DNA of 33,673 bases from a bacterium (GCA_021784835.1 JAJYHI010000032.1:1-33673), one strand, 5' to 3'; positions 27,297-33,673 are shown, numbered from the stretch's first letter. Notes: generated from the sequence alone by a model not told the origin. Program-made: numbers and translations.

Positions 27297-27989
27297 ATGG
27301 TACTAGAAGATATAAAATATCAGCTTGATCAATTTTATAGTTTCGAAAATATAAAATTATCGTTTGAAATTTTAGATAAGCAGGGCGTTATATATTTTTC
27401 CGGCGGAAAAATATTGCACGCCTTTTTAGGAACAAAACAGGACATAGACGTATTTAAAGAATTAAACGGCTTAGATGCGCCGATAAATATACAGGTTAGC
27501 ATTGGAGAATCTTCTCCTGAAATTACCCTTGATAAATATTTAGACGAAATTATACAAATAATTAACGAAGACGGCAAGGGATCGGATAGCAATCAAAAAC
27601 CTAATAACGCAAAAAGTTCCGATACTGAAATTGTAAAAAACGATACTGAATCAAGTCCTGCTTTAGTAGTTAAAATTGCAGAAACTTTATCCGTAATAAA
27701 CGGCGTAGAATCTATTCTTGCGGTTAAAGAGGACGGCGAAGTATTATATTCTAAAGGCATCGACGATACAGATTTCGAATCCGCCGACGCTTTATTTCTT
27801 TTTAATCAATCAAAAGAATTAGGCGATATATTAAATTTTAATAAATTAAAAAGCGCGATATGCGAAGCCAATAATTATAAAAAAATAATTATTAATAATA
27901 AAAATGTTTTATACAGCCTTAAAGTTTCGTCTGAAGTCCCTGCGTTAAAAACGCAGATGGAAGCTATAAAATTACTTAAGGAAAATTAA
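27297..27989 (+). CDS. Roadblock/LC7-type protein with N-terminal DUF4388 (PATAN)-like domain
   Basis: A 230-residue cytoplasmic protein in two parts. Residues 1 to about 90 (GVIYFSGGKILHAFLGTKQ ... EITLDKYLDEIIQ) resemble DUF4388/PATAN domains, which occur in deltaproteobacterial signalling proteins. After an acidic, serine/asparagine-rich linker (about 93-120), residues 121-230 have the Roadblock/LC7 pattern (VINGVESILAVKEDGEVLYSKGI). Roadblock proteins such as MglB control small GTPases in polarity and motility. No MglA-like GTPase is visible here. The domain calls are from pattern only. It lies directly upstream of a second Roadblock-like gene. Confidence 0.68.
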   Translation: MVLEDIKYQLDQFYSFENIKLSFEILDKQGVIYFSGGKILHAFLGTKQDIDVFKELNGLDAPINIQVSIGESSPEITLDKYLDEIIQIINEDGKGSDSNQKPNNAKSSDTEIVKNDTESSPALVVKIAETLSVINGVESILAVKEDGEVLYSKGIDDTDFESADALFLFNQSKELGDILNFNKLKSAICEANNYKKIIINNKNVLYSLKVSSEVPALKTQMEAIKLLKEN

Positions 27990-28028
27990 AATATAATTAC
28001 ATATACAGTTATTTAGCAATATAAATTT

Positions 28029-28751
28029 ATGAACGCAACCGACGATAAAAGCATTATATATAAAATTCTCAAAATTGCCGGTGTAGATGCTTGCGCAATA
28101 TCGTCTTTAGACGGCGAAGTTTTACAATTCGAGGCTAACGATCCCGAAATACAGTCCGAACAAATAAGCAGGGTATCAAGAGAAATAAGCAAATTATTTG
28201 CATCATATTCTATTTCGTCGATAGAAATTTCTTCTCTTTACTTGAATTTTGACGACAGAAATATAATAGTCAACGGATTTGGAAGCGGGTTTATTTTTAT
28301 CCTTAGCAGGAGAAATTCTAACGTTAATCTTCTTAAGATGGAGACTGCTTATCTTGAAAGCGAGTTCATTAAAATAGTAAACCAATCGATAACCGCCGAT
28401 AACTCAAAAAAAGCAAGCGATATTATAAGCGATGAAAGCGGTGCCGGCTCTTTTGCTCAAAACGAGGCTGTATTTAATTCCATTTTAAATGATAACGGAA
28501 TGGCAGGAGACGGAATAAATTCCGGAGAAATAATTCAAAAAGATAAAATGGAAGCGCTGAAAGATCTTTTTTCGGAAAATTTAGGCCCGATATCTTCTAT
28601 TATTTTCGACGAAAAGCTTAAGGATTTAAACGAAAACGCAAATAATTTTCATGCAGACAATATTGAAAATTTAATAAAAAATTTAGCACAAGAAATAGAA
28701 AACAAGAAAGAAAGGCTTAATTTTATTACTGCCGCTAACAAAATATTATAA
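28029..28751 (+). CDS. Roadblock/LC7-like protein with a C-terminal helical domain
   Basis: Residues 10 to about 115 resemble a Roadblock/LC7 domain: ILKIAGVDACAISSLDGEVLQFE, then IILSRR-like core strands (NGFGSGFIFILSRRNSN). After a serine/asparagine/aspartate-rich linker (about 125-165), the last 70 residues (ALKDLFSENLGPISSIIFDEK ... NLAQEIENKKERLNF) match a C-terminal helical module. That module is found at the ends of deltaproteobacterial kinases and LC7 proteins, with the pattern LGPIAxxxxxxA...LAxxIPxxxxRxxF. No catalytic residues are evident, so an adaptor role is likely. It is separated from the preceding LC7 gene by 39 bp and followed by tRNA-Thr 31 bp on. Confidence 0.65.
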   Translation: MNATDDKSIIYKILKIAGVDACAISSLDGEVLQFEANDPEIQSEQISRVSREISKLFASYSISSIEISSLYLNFDDRNIIVNGFGSGFIFILSRRNSNVNLLKMETAYLESEFIKIVNQSITADNSKKASDIISDESGAGSFAQNEAVFNSILNDNGMAGDGINSGEIIQKDKMEALKDLFSENLGPISSIIFDEKLKDLNENANNFHADNIENLIKNLAQEIENKKERLNFITAANKIL

Positions 28752-28782
28752 ATTCGTAAAACAATATCTAAATCTTCAAAAT

Positions 28783-28857
28783 GCCGGCGTGGCTCAGGGG
28801 TAGAGCAGCTGATTCGTAATCAGCGGGTCGTAGGTTCGATTCCTATCGCCGGCTCCA
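28783..28857 (+). tRNA. tRNA-Thr (anticodon CGT)
   Basis: A complete cloverleaf. The acceptor stem pairs GCCGGCG with CGCCGGC, and the D arm contains GGCTCAGGGGTAGAGC. The anticodon stem GCTGA/TCAGC encloses the loop TTCGTAA (anticodon 28815-28817), and the T arm is TAGGTTCGATTCCTA. The discriminator is T and CCA is encoded. Confidence 0.97.
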
Positions 28858-28948
28858 TTCAAAACCGCAGTAAATAAGCACTTTTCAGGCAATTTCATTT
28901 CATAAAATTTTTTCTCCGCAGATTATGCGGAAGTATTGTTTATATTAT

Positions 28949-30508
28949 TTATATTTTTTTTAAAATAAGACTCAATACGGCTATAATGATTCCGATAAAA
29001 GAACCGGTTATAGCACCGTTTATTCTTATATATTGCAAGTCGTTGCCGATTTTATCTTCGATTTGGCCGACTAATTTATCTTCGTCAAGATTTTCTAAAT
29101 TTTTTCTTATAAGTTTTCCTATAGCCGAATGATTGATTTTCATAACATATATAATGTTGTTTTTTAAAAAAACATCAATTTTATCGGTGTTTTTTGATAT
29201 TTCATTCTCTATGAAAATAAAAAGATAATTAAATTTTTCTTTAAACAATTTTTTATTAACTATATATTCTTTGTTGTTTTTAAGTATTGAACCGACAAAA
29301 TTTATTATTGTATCGCGCATAATGCTTTTTAACCGGTCTTTAAAACGGACTATAATATTTAAACCCTCCGAATTAATAAAATTTGAAAGTTTGTTTTTAA
29401 TCGTTTTTTTCAGTTCGTCGTTATTTAAATAATTTATTATGTAATCTTTTATTTTATCGGCATTTTCGTCGATAATATTTTCTACGGCATTTAAAATTTG
29501 AATCCTTGAAGTTTTGTCTATATCGTTTAATGCGCTTAAAATATAATCTTTTATATTTAATCTGACCTCGTTATTTTCGTTGTTTTTTATATCTTTAATA
29601 AAATCTATAATTTTTGTTATAATTTCGTTAGAAAGCCTATCTATGTCCAAAATATTCGTCTTTTCCGCTACAAACATCAGTACGTTCTTTAAGGCGGAAC
29701 TGCTTTTGTATTTTTCGATTATATCGGCTACCTGTTGTTTTAAATACGGCCTGTTTTCTTCTATGTTTCGTATTGCGAAGCCGCTTAAATCAGATATAAT
29801 GTAGGCGAAATTTTCATCTATTATTTTATTTCCCGCAAATTTTATAGATTTTATAATTTCATCCGAATACGCGTCCGTGATTTTTTTTGACAGGACGTCC
29901 GCATTATACGTTTTAATATAATCGTTTATATAATTAATTAAATTATCGTAAATATAATTCGAATCTTCGGACTCCAAAAATACGGCAAATTTGCTTATTA
30001 TATTTTTGGATATATTGTCGTCGGACAATGTTTTGTCCAATGCTTTATCGATATTTTTATGTAAAAAATTTTTAAATTTATCCGTTTTGGCATAATTAAC
30101 TGATTTTAAAATTAATTTTCTTAAAGACAGCATTAATTTATTTTTGTTTTTATCTTTTTTTATAATGTTTAGCAGGATATCGGAAAAATTTATGTCGTTT
30201 ATTTCTTTTGCAAGATAATTTTTGCCGAGCCATATATCGTTGACGGTATTGCTTATCGAATTAATAATTTTTTCTTTGTTGTTTTTAATGGTATTTGTGT
30301 GCGGAATATGAAGTCCGAGCGGATATTTAAATAAAGCCGTTACGGCAAACCAGTCGGCGATACCGCCTATAAGCGCCGCCGCCGAAGCCCTTTGCAGTAT
30401 AAATATCCAGATATTATCGACGTGTATAAGGTAAGATGCTAAAAAAATTAAAAAAGCAAATAAAAGAAAGAGATTTGCGATAATTTTATTTTTGGCTTTT
30501 AAATCCAT
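28949..30508 (-). CDS. DUF445 (YjiN-like) membrane protein
   Basis: A 519-residue protein with membrane helices at the N terminus (about 10-28 and 33-50) and at the extreme C terminus (about 501-517), enclosing a long, charged, helical middle rich in lysine, asparagine and aspartate. The diagnostic DUF445 segment is LIGGIADWFAVTALFKYPLGLHIPHT (about 46-71). The C-terminal GSFIGIIIAVLSLIL is also typical. The family function is unknown; some members affect cell-envelope properties. It stands alone, convergent with tRNA-Thr and divergent from the LexA-like gene. Confidence 0.88.
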   Translation of the reverse strand: MDLKAKNKIIANLFLLFAFLIFLASYLIHVDNIWIFILQRASAAALIGGIADWFAVTALFKYPLGLHIPHTNTIKNNKEKIINSISNTVNDIWLGKNYLAKEINDINFSDILLNIIKKDKNKNKLMLSLRKLILKSVNYAKTDKFKNFLHKNIDKALDKTLSDDNISKNIISKFAVFLESEDSNYIYDNLINYINDYIKTYNADVLSKKITDAYSDEIIKSIKFAGNKIIDENFAYIISDLSGFAIRNIEENRPYLKQQVADIIEKYKSSSALKNVLMFVAEKTNILDIDRLSNEIITKIIDFIKDIKNNENNEVRLNIKDYILSALNDIDKTSRIQILNAVENIIDENADKIKDYIINYLNNDELKKTIKNKLSNFINSEGLNIIVRFKDRLKSIMRDTIINFVGSILKNNKEYIVNKKLFKEKFNYLFIFIENEISKNTDKIDVFLKNNIIYVMKINHSAIGKLIRKNLENLDEDKLVGQIEDKIGNDLQYIRINGAITGSFIGIIIAVLSLILKKI

Positions 30509-30565
30509 ATTTTTAATTTTATCATTATTTTATAGCATTGACATAATTTTTGTTTAATTTTTTGC

Positions 30566-30616
30566 TTGACAGTGAACGATTGTTTACTATATTATAATAT
30601 ATATCGCGATATATAT
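30566..30616 (+). promoter_or_regulatory. Promoter with LexA-type operator for the SOS-like cassette
   Basis: TTGACA (30566-30571) is followed after 16 bp by TATATT (30588-30593). The spacer is exactly GTGAACGATTGTTTAC (30572-30587), an inverted repeat with 5 of 6 arm matches and the core GAAC-N4-GTTT, close to the Gram-positive-type LexA box. At the expected start point lies a 20-bp perfect palindrome ATATATATCGCGATATATAT (30597-30616). A LexA-like gene follows. The motif positions are seen; repression is inferred. Confidence 0.6.
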
Positions 30617-30631
30617 ATGCCGTAAATATAG

Positions 30632-30691
30632 AATAATTCAAAATTTCAATAATTCAAAATTTAAATTTCATCATTAATTTCATCATTAATT
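30632..30691. repeat. Short tandem repeats in the leader of the LexA-like gene
   Basis: AATAATTCAAAATTTC at 30632-30647 recurs as its first 14 bases at 30648-30661. AATTTCATCATT then occurs at 30663-30674 and 30675-30686, with a partial third copy (AATTT) to 30691. These are probably slippage-derived repeats in an untranslated leader of about 130 nt. Confidence 0.6.
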
Positions 30692-30727
30692 TAATTTTTT
30701 CATATTGTTCTGCTATAAATTATAAAT

Positions 30728-31378
30728 ATGGATATAAAACTTAAGGGCAGACTTGATTCTATAAAAGGTTTCTATATAAAAAGCGGAAGGATGCCGACTT
30801 ATTCCGAAATGACGGATTTATTCGGGGTGAAATCAAAAAATGCGGTTTTTAAAATAGTCGGCAAGCTTATAGAAAAAGGTTTTTTAAAAAAAGATTCAAA
30901 AGGGTATTTACTGCCTGTTTCCGGTATTTATGCGGATACGGCGGCTATGCTGATGACTAATGCATCCGCTATTTTTGCGGCGGCAGCAGGCGCAGGCGGC
31001 GGTCTTATTAAGCTTCTTGGAAGCGTTGAAGCCGGTTTTCCCAGTCCTGCGGAAGAAGAGCTTTTAGACAGCATTTCTATCGATAAGCTTTTGATAAAAA
31101 ATCCAAATTCTTCTTTTATGCTTGAAGTTTCAGGAGATTCTATGATTAACGTCGGCATAATGCCGAAAGATTTTGTAGTAGTAGATAAATCGCTGACGCC
31201 CAAAGAAGGCGATATAGTGATAGCGCGCGTAGACGGCGACTGGACGATAAAATATCTCAGAAAAGATAACGGCAAATATATACTTGAAGCTGCAAACCCT
31301 AAATATGGAATTATAACGCCTAAACAGGAATTAACGGTTGCGGGAGTCGTAGTAGGCACTATAAGAAAATATAAATAG
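30728..31378 (+). CDS. LexA/UmuD-like autocleaving repressor
   Basis: Residues 1 to about 63 form a LexA-type winged helix (MPTYSEMTDLFGVKSKNAVFKIVGKLIEKGFL). From about 98 a peptidase S24 domain follows. The self-cleavage site EAGFPSP has its Ala-Gly bond at 102/103, the catalytic serine is in SGDSM (S138), and the catalytic lysine is in WTIKYLRK (K175). The C-terminal half is closer to UmuD (AGFPSPAEE..., GDIVIARVDGDWTIK), while the N-terminal DNA-binding domain is that of LexA. The linker holds an unusual alanine/glycine run (AIFAAAAGAGGG, about 81-92). It is probably both SOS repressor and polymerase partner for the next gene, 34 bp downstream. Confidence 0.88.
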   Translation: MDIKLKGRLDSIKGFYIKSGRMPTYSEMTDLFGVKSKNAVFKIVGKLIEKGFLKKDSKGYLLPVSGIYADTAAMLMTNASAIFAAAAGAGGGLIKLLGSVEAGFPSPAEEELLDSISIDKLLIKNPNSSFMLEVSGDSMINVGIMPKDFVVVDKSLTPKEGDIVIARVDGDWTIKYLRKDNGKYILEAANPKYGIITPKQELTVAGVVVGTIRKYK

Positions 31379-31412
31379 CGGTTAAATTATAATCGTATAA
31401 CAAAGTAATTTT

Positions 31413-32648
31413 ATGACCAATTTTTGCGTACATTCATGGCCGAAGGCTATCGCCCACATAGATGCCGACGCTTTTTTCGTAGCATGCGAGCGTGCGTTAA
31501 ATCCGTCTTTAAACGGAAAATGCGTCGCGGTAGGAAAAGAGCGGGGCATTATAACGGCTTTAAGCTATGAAGCTAAAGCAAAAGGAGTAAAGCGCGGCAT
31601 GAGGTCTTTCGAAGCTAAAAAAATATGTCCCGGGCTTATAGTTATAGAATCCGATTACGAAGCATACTCCCTTTTTTCTTTACGTATGTTTAATATAATA
31701 AAAAACTTTTCGCCGCAGGTAGAAGAGTATTCGATAGACGAGGCGTTCGTCGATTTAAGCGGATTACGAAGGGTGTTTTCCTGTTCCTACGAAGAAATTG
31801 CTAAAAAAATGCAGATTGCGGTAGAAAAAGAGTTGTCTATAACCGTTTCGATAGGCGTAAGCATAACGAAAACGCTTGCTAAAATAGCTTCTAAACTTAA
31901 AAAGCCTAAAGGGCTTGCCGTAATAGAAGGCAGGGATATACAAAATATTTTATGCAATATCAAGATTGAAGACGTCTGGGGCATAGGAAATAATACGGCG
32001 TATCTTTTGAAAAAATTCGGCATAAATTCCGCTTTAGATTTTGCTCTCAAAGACGAAAATTTTATAGGTAGGTATTTATCTAAACCTTATAAAGAAACAT
32101 GGCTTGAACTTAGAGGAAATGCAGTTTTAGGAATTAACGCATCCGCTAAATCGACTTATAAAACTATAAGCAAGGCTAAGAGTTTTTATCCGCCCTCAAG
32201 CGACGAGATGTTTCTTTTTTCGGAACTTACTAAAAATTTAGAAAATGCCTGCGCTAAAGCCAGAAGATTTAACTTAGCCGCCGCAAAAATTTCTATTTTT
32301 TTAAAAACGCAGGATTTTAAAACAACCGGCGTTCAGATAAAACTTACTACGCCTTCCGCCTTCCCGCCTCTTCTTATGAATGCTTTAAAAGAAGGTTTTA
32401 AGTATATATATGAAAAAATATATCTATACAGGCAGACGGAAATAGTTTTGTACCTTACGGAAAACGTCCAGTATTCGCTTTTTGACGATATTGTTAAAAT
32501 TGATAAAATAAAACGCATATACGATTCTATAGACGGTATAAATAAAAAATTAGGAAGAAATTCCGTTCATCTTGCTTCAAGCATTCCTTCTTTAAACGCA
32601 GGACATAAAATTAGATTTTCTATGCCGCTTATGGATATAAAAGTATAA
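31413..32648 (+). CDS. Y-family translesion DNA polymerase (UmuC/DinB-like)
   Basis: An error-prone polymerase that copies damaged templates. Catalytic acidic residues are visible in HIDADAFF (D17) and YSIDEAF (D109, E110). SYEAKAKGVKRGMRSFEAKKICP is the finger/active-site region. SIGVSITKTLAKIASKLKKPKG and the helix-hairpin-helix VWGIGNNTAYLLKKFGI follow, then the little-finger domain. A beta-clamp-binding motif QYSLF (about 353-357) is followed by a 54-residue tail. The 411 residues and neighbouring UmuD-like repressor favour a UmuC-type role over stand-alone DinB. It starts 34 bp behind the repressor, so both would be induced together. Confidence 0.93.
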   Translation: MTNFCVHSWPKAIAHIDADAFFVACERALNPSLNGKCVAVGKERGIITALSYEAKAKGVKRGMRSFEAKKICPGLIVIESDYEAYSLFSLRMFNIIKNFSPQVEEYSIDEAFVDLSGLRRVFSCSYEEIAKKMQIAVEKELSITVSIGVSITKTLAKIASKLKKPKGLAVIEGRDIQNILCNIKIEDVWGIGNNTAYLLKKFGINSALDFALKDENFIGRYLSKPYKETWLELRGNAVLGINASAKSTYKTISKAKSFYPPSSDEMFLFSELTKNLENACAKARRFNLAAAKISIFLKTQDFKTTGVQIKLTTPSAFPPLLMNALKEGFKYIYEKIYLYRQTEIVLYLTENVQYSLFDDIVKIDKIKRIYDSIDGINKKLGRNSVHLASSIPSLNAGHKIRFSMPLMDIKV

Positions 32649-32688
32649 ATTTTAACAAATTAATTTCAAAAGCTCAGAGGTTAAATAT

Positions 32689-32898
32689 ATGTATGGGTTA
32701 GGCAGATTCCTTATATTAACCGGAATAGTATTGATAATTTTAGGTTTATTATTTATTGTTTTTCATAAACTGCCTATAGGCAAGTTTCCGGGAGATATAA
32801 TAATTAAAAAAGGCAATTTTACTTTTTATTTTCCATTGGGATTAAGTATAATTGCAAGCATAATATTGACTATTATTATGTATTTAATAAGAAAATGA
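32689..32898 (+). CDS. DUF2905 small membrane protein
   Basis: A 69-residue protein with two membrane helices (about 4-25 and 48-66) joined by a short loop. It has the family pattern LGRFLILTGIVLIILGLL and KLPIGKFPGDIIIKKGNFTFYFPLG, which defines DUF2905. The function is unknown. It is the last recognisable chromosomal gene before the tRNA-Lys fragment, ending 18 bp from it. Confidence 0.92.
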   Translation: MYGLGRFLILTGIVLIILGLLFIVFHKLPIGKFPGDIIIKKGNFTFYFPLGLSIIASIILTIIMYLIRK

Positions 32899-32916
32899 TT
32901 ACAGTCTTTATTTTAC

Positions 32917-32961
32917 TGGTGGGCTGTCCCGGGATCGAACCGGGGACCTACTGATTAAGAG
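32917..32961 (-). pseudogene. 3' half of tRNA-Lys (CTT), probable attachment-site scar
   Basis: Read on the minus strand, this is anticodon loop CTCTTAA (CTT), half-stem TCAG, variable region TAGGTC, T arm CCCGGTTCGATCCCGGG, acceptor strand ACAGCCC, A and CCA. Upstream of the loop, the expected anticodon 5' stem (CTGA) is absent and the sequence is unrelated; no D arm or 5' acceptor strand is found anywhere to the window end. A clean break at the anticodon loop is the usual crossover point of tyrosine integrases in tRNA genes. The functional tRNA-Lys should lie at the far end of the element to the right. Confidence 0.75.
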
Positions 32962-33087
32962 AGAATCTCAATAACTTTTAACAAACCGACTTTCCGCCTG
33001 AAGTTATAGTATTTATAAGCTTTTCCGCAATTCCGACAATTCCGTTTAAATACCTAAATTTTGCTATATTTTACTATGCAGCGTTGC

Positions 33088-33120
33088 AAAACCGTTGCAT
33101 AAATTAAAACCGTTGCATAA
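33088..33120. repeat. 15-bp direct repeats near the attachment scar
   Basis: AAAACCGTTGCATAA occurs at 33088-33102 and again at 33106-33120, an 18-bp period, and the core CGTTGCA occurs once more at 33082-33088. The second copy overlaps the last codons of the HEPN gene. They may be integrase arm-binding sites or a duplication of the gene end. Confidence 0.6.
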
Positions 33121-33538
33121 CGTTAGGTGATATCATATTTATTTTTTTGATAACAAATGGCCTAACCTGCTCGGTTATGGATATAGCCTCTTTTTCATCC
33201 TCGATAGAAGCCTCATTTGAAGCCGGATATCTTGATTTTACAGCGTAATCGGTTAGTCTATCAGCCTCAATTTTATAAAGACTGATAAAATCATTATCTA
33301 TTCCTTTGCATATTTCAATTAATTTTGCTATATCGTGTGTGTGATGTTTGCGGTGACTATCATCGATTTCTATATTATTTGCAACTAAATAAGCCTTAAG
33401 GTATTTTTCGACAGCCTGCTGCATATTGTAACATACTATATTCTTAAAATTTTCAGAATTATTCCGAAATAAAGTTAAACCTGCGTTAAAATTCTCGTCT
33501 CCTAATTTGATCCATTCTTTTACAGTTTTTTCATTCAT
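33104..33538 (-). CDS. HEPN-domain protein (toxin of a HEPN/MNT pair)
   Basis: A 144-residue all-helical protein of the HEPN family (COG2250-like). AVEKYLKAYLV (about 42-52) in helix 2, HTHDIAKLIEI (66-76) and ADRLTDYAVKSRYP (92-105) are the family landmarks. The arginine-tyrosine-proline end is characteristic of HEPN proteins paired with MNT nucleotidyltransferases. An R-x4-H pattern is present at R63-H68, but inside the HTHD segment rather than at the usual RNase position, so RNase activity is uncertain. Its ATG overlaps the stop of the upstream MNT gene (ATGA), indicating translational coupling. In type VII systems the MNT partner inactivates the HEPN toxin by adenylylation. Confidence 0.85.
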   Translation of the reverse strand: MNEKTVKEWIKLGDENFNAGLTLFRNNSENFKNIVCYNMQQAVEKYLKAYLVANNIEIDDSHRKHHTHDIAKLIEICKGIDNDFISLYKIEADRLTDYAVKSRYPASNEASIEDEKEAISITEQVRPFVIKKINMISPNVMQRF

Positions 33539-33673
33539 ACGGCAACCCCATATTTAAGCGCATAATAAGTAATATTGCCGACATTATTATCTTTCTTAAT
33601 CTCACCCGATGAACTAATTATTATGTCATTATCAATTTTTAATTTCGCCATTTTCCTTCTAATCTTTAAAAGC
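33535..33673 (-). CDS. MNT-domain nucleotidyltransferase, C-terminal part (antitoxin partner), truncated by window edge
   Basis: An open frame enters from the right edge and stops at TGA 33537-33535, overlapping the HEPN start by 4 bp. The 45 visible residues end VGNITYYALKYGVAV, matching the usual C terminus of minimal nucleotidyltransferases paired with HEPN (pattern GxIxYxALKxGxxLY). The preceding KLKIDNDIIIS fits the last beta strand. The catalytic GSxxxGxxxxxSD region must lie outside the window. An internal ATG (33651) could suggest a 38-residue gene instead, but the match to MNT ends argues against that. Confidence 0.62.
   Translation of the reverse strand, partial: LLKIRRKMAKLKIDNDIIISSSGEIKKDNNVGNITYYALKYGVAV

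Larger units (their letters stand above)
32917..33673. mobile_element. Left/right edge of a probable tRNA-Lys-integrated element (continues past window)
   Basis: The boundary is inferred from the tRNA-Lys 3' fragment, the short repeats behind it and a HEPN/MNT toxin-antitoxin pair, a typical cargo of genomic islands. No integrase is in view. With the 3' fragment on the minus strand, host DNA is on the left and the element extends to the right, where an intact tRNA-Lys next to an integrase would be expected. Confidence 0.5.

Noticed and set aside
28915..28931. Hairpin TCCGCA-GATTA-TGCGGA between tRNA-Thr and the DUF445 gene as terminator
   Set aside because: No T-tract follows it in either direction.
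30632..30691. Possible CRISPR-like repeats
   Set aside because: Units of 12-16 bp in direct tandem without spacers and no cas genes; these are slippage repeats.
32917..33673. tRNA-Lys interrupted by a self-splicing intron at the anticodon
   Set aside because: Bacterial group I introns do sit in anticodon loops, but no 5' tRNA half follows. The downstream DNA codes for HEPN/MNT proteins rather than intron core sequences.

Overview
The window is an AT-rich stretch of bacterial chromosome densely packed with housekeeping genes. RodZ, a PilF-like lipoprotein, SecDF-YajC, TatC, CheZ and outer-membrane-type lipoproteins point to a Gram-negative cell. The pairings queA-tgt-yajC-secD-secF and holB-ricT-metG-tatD, the TatD/radical-SAM fusion, the TusA-like protein and the Roadblock/LC7 proteins suggest a deltaproteobacteria-like lineage, possibly an AT-rich group such as Ca. 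Acidulodesulfobacterales. That placement is inference from gene content only.

Layout. 1-5622 (minus): purH, purD, a small DMT-family membrane protein, a TsaC/Sua5-type tRNA-modification enzyme, methylthioadenosine/purine nucleoside phosphorylase and purE. This looks like a purine synthesis and salvage operon. 5771-8587 (plus): a tiny lipoprotein, a PfkB-family kinase that may act on nucleosides or sugars, a TPR lipoprotein and RodZ. 8603-10870: a COG4280-like membrane protein (minus) diverging from a TusA-like sulfur carrier (plus), then tatC. 10891-18250 (minus): queA, tgt, yajC, secD, secF and recJ, covering queuosine synthesis, the Sec accessory complex and a repair exonuclease. 18566-24616 (plus): holB, ricT, metG, the TatD/radical-SAM fusion and a YhaM-type exoribonuclease. 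24752-26265: tmRNA (ssrA), its partner smpB and a TlpA-like thioredoxin. 26391-28857: cheZ, tRNA-Glu, two Roadblock/LC7 proteins and tRNA-Thr. 28949-30508 (minus): a DUF445 membrane protein. 30728-32898 (plus): a LexA/UmuD-like autocleaving repressor, a Y-family DNA polymerase and a DUF2905 protein.

The right edge differs from the rest. At 32917-32961 lies the 3' half of a tRNA-Lys gene, from anticodon loop to CCA, without its 5' half. Beyond it come short direct repeats and a HEPN/MNT toxin-antitoxin pair, the MNT gene running off the window. The best reading is that ordinary chromosome ends here and an integrative element begins, with the tRNA fragment as its attachment-site scar.

The most informative non-coding signals are these: a 12-bp-arm inverted repeat joining two face-to-face promoter candidates between purH and the small lipoprotein; a 10-bp-arm inverted repeat carrying a -10 hexamer on each strand between the COG4280-like gene and tusA; and a GAAC-N4-GTTT site that exactly fills the -35/-10 spacer of the LexA-like/Pol Y cassette. 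No CRISPR array, rRNA or insertion-sequence transposase was seen. No wholly new multi-gene system can be demonstrated. The best candidates for unrecognised biology are the orphan cheZ/Roadblock cluster and the element that starts at the tRNA-Lys scar.
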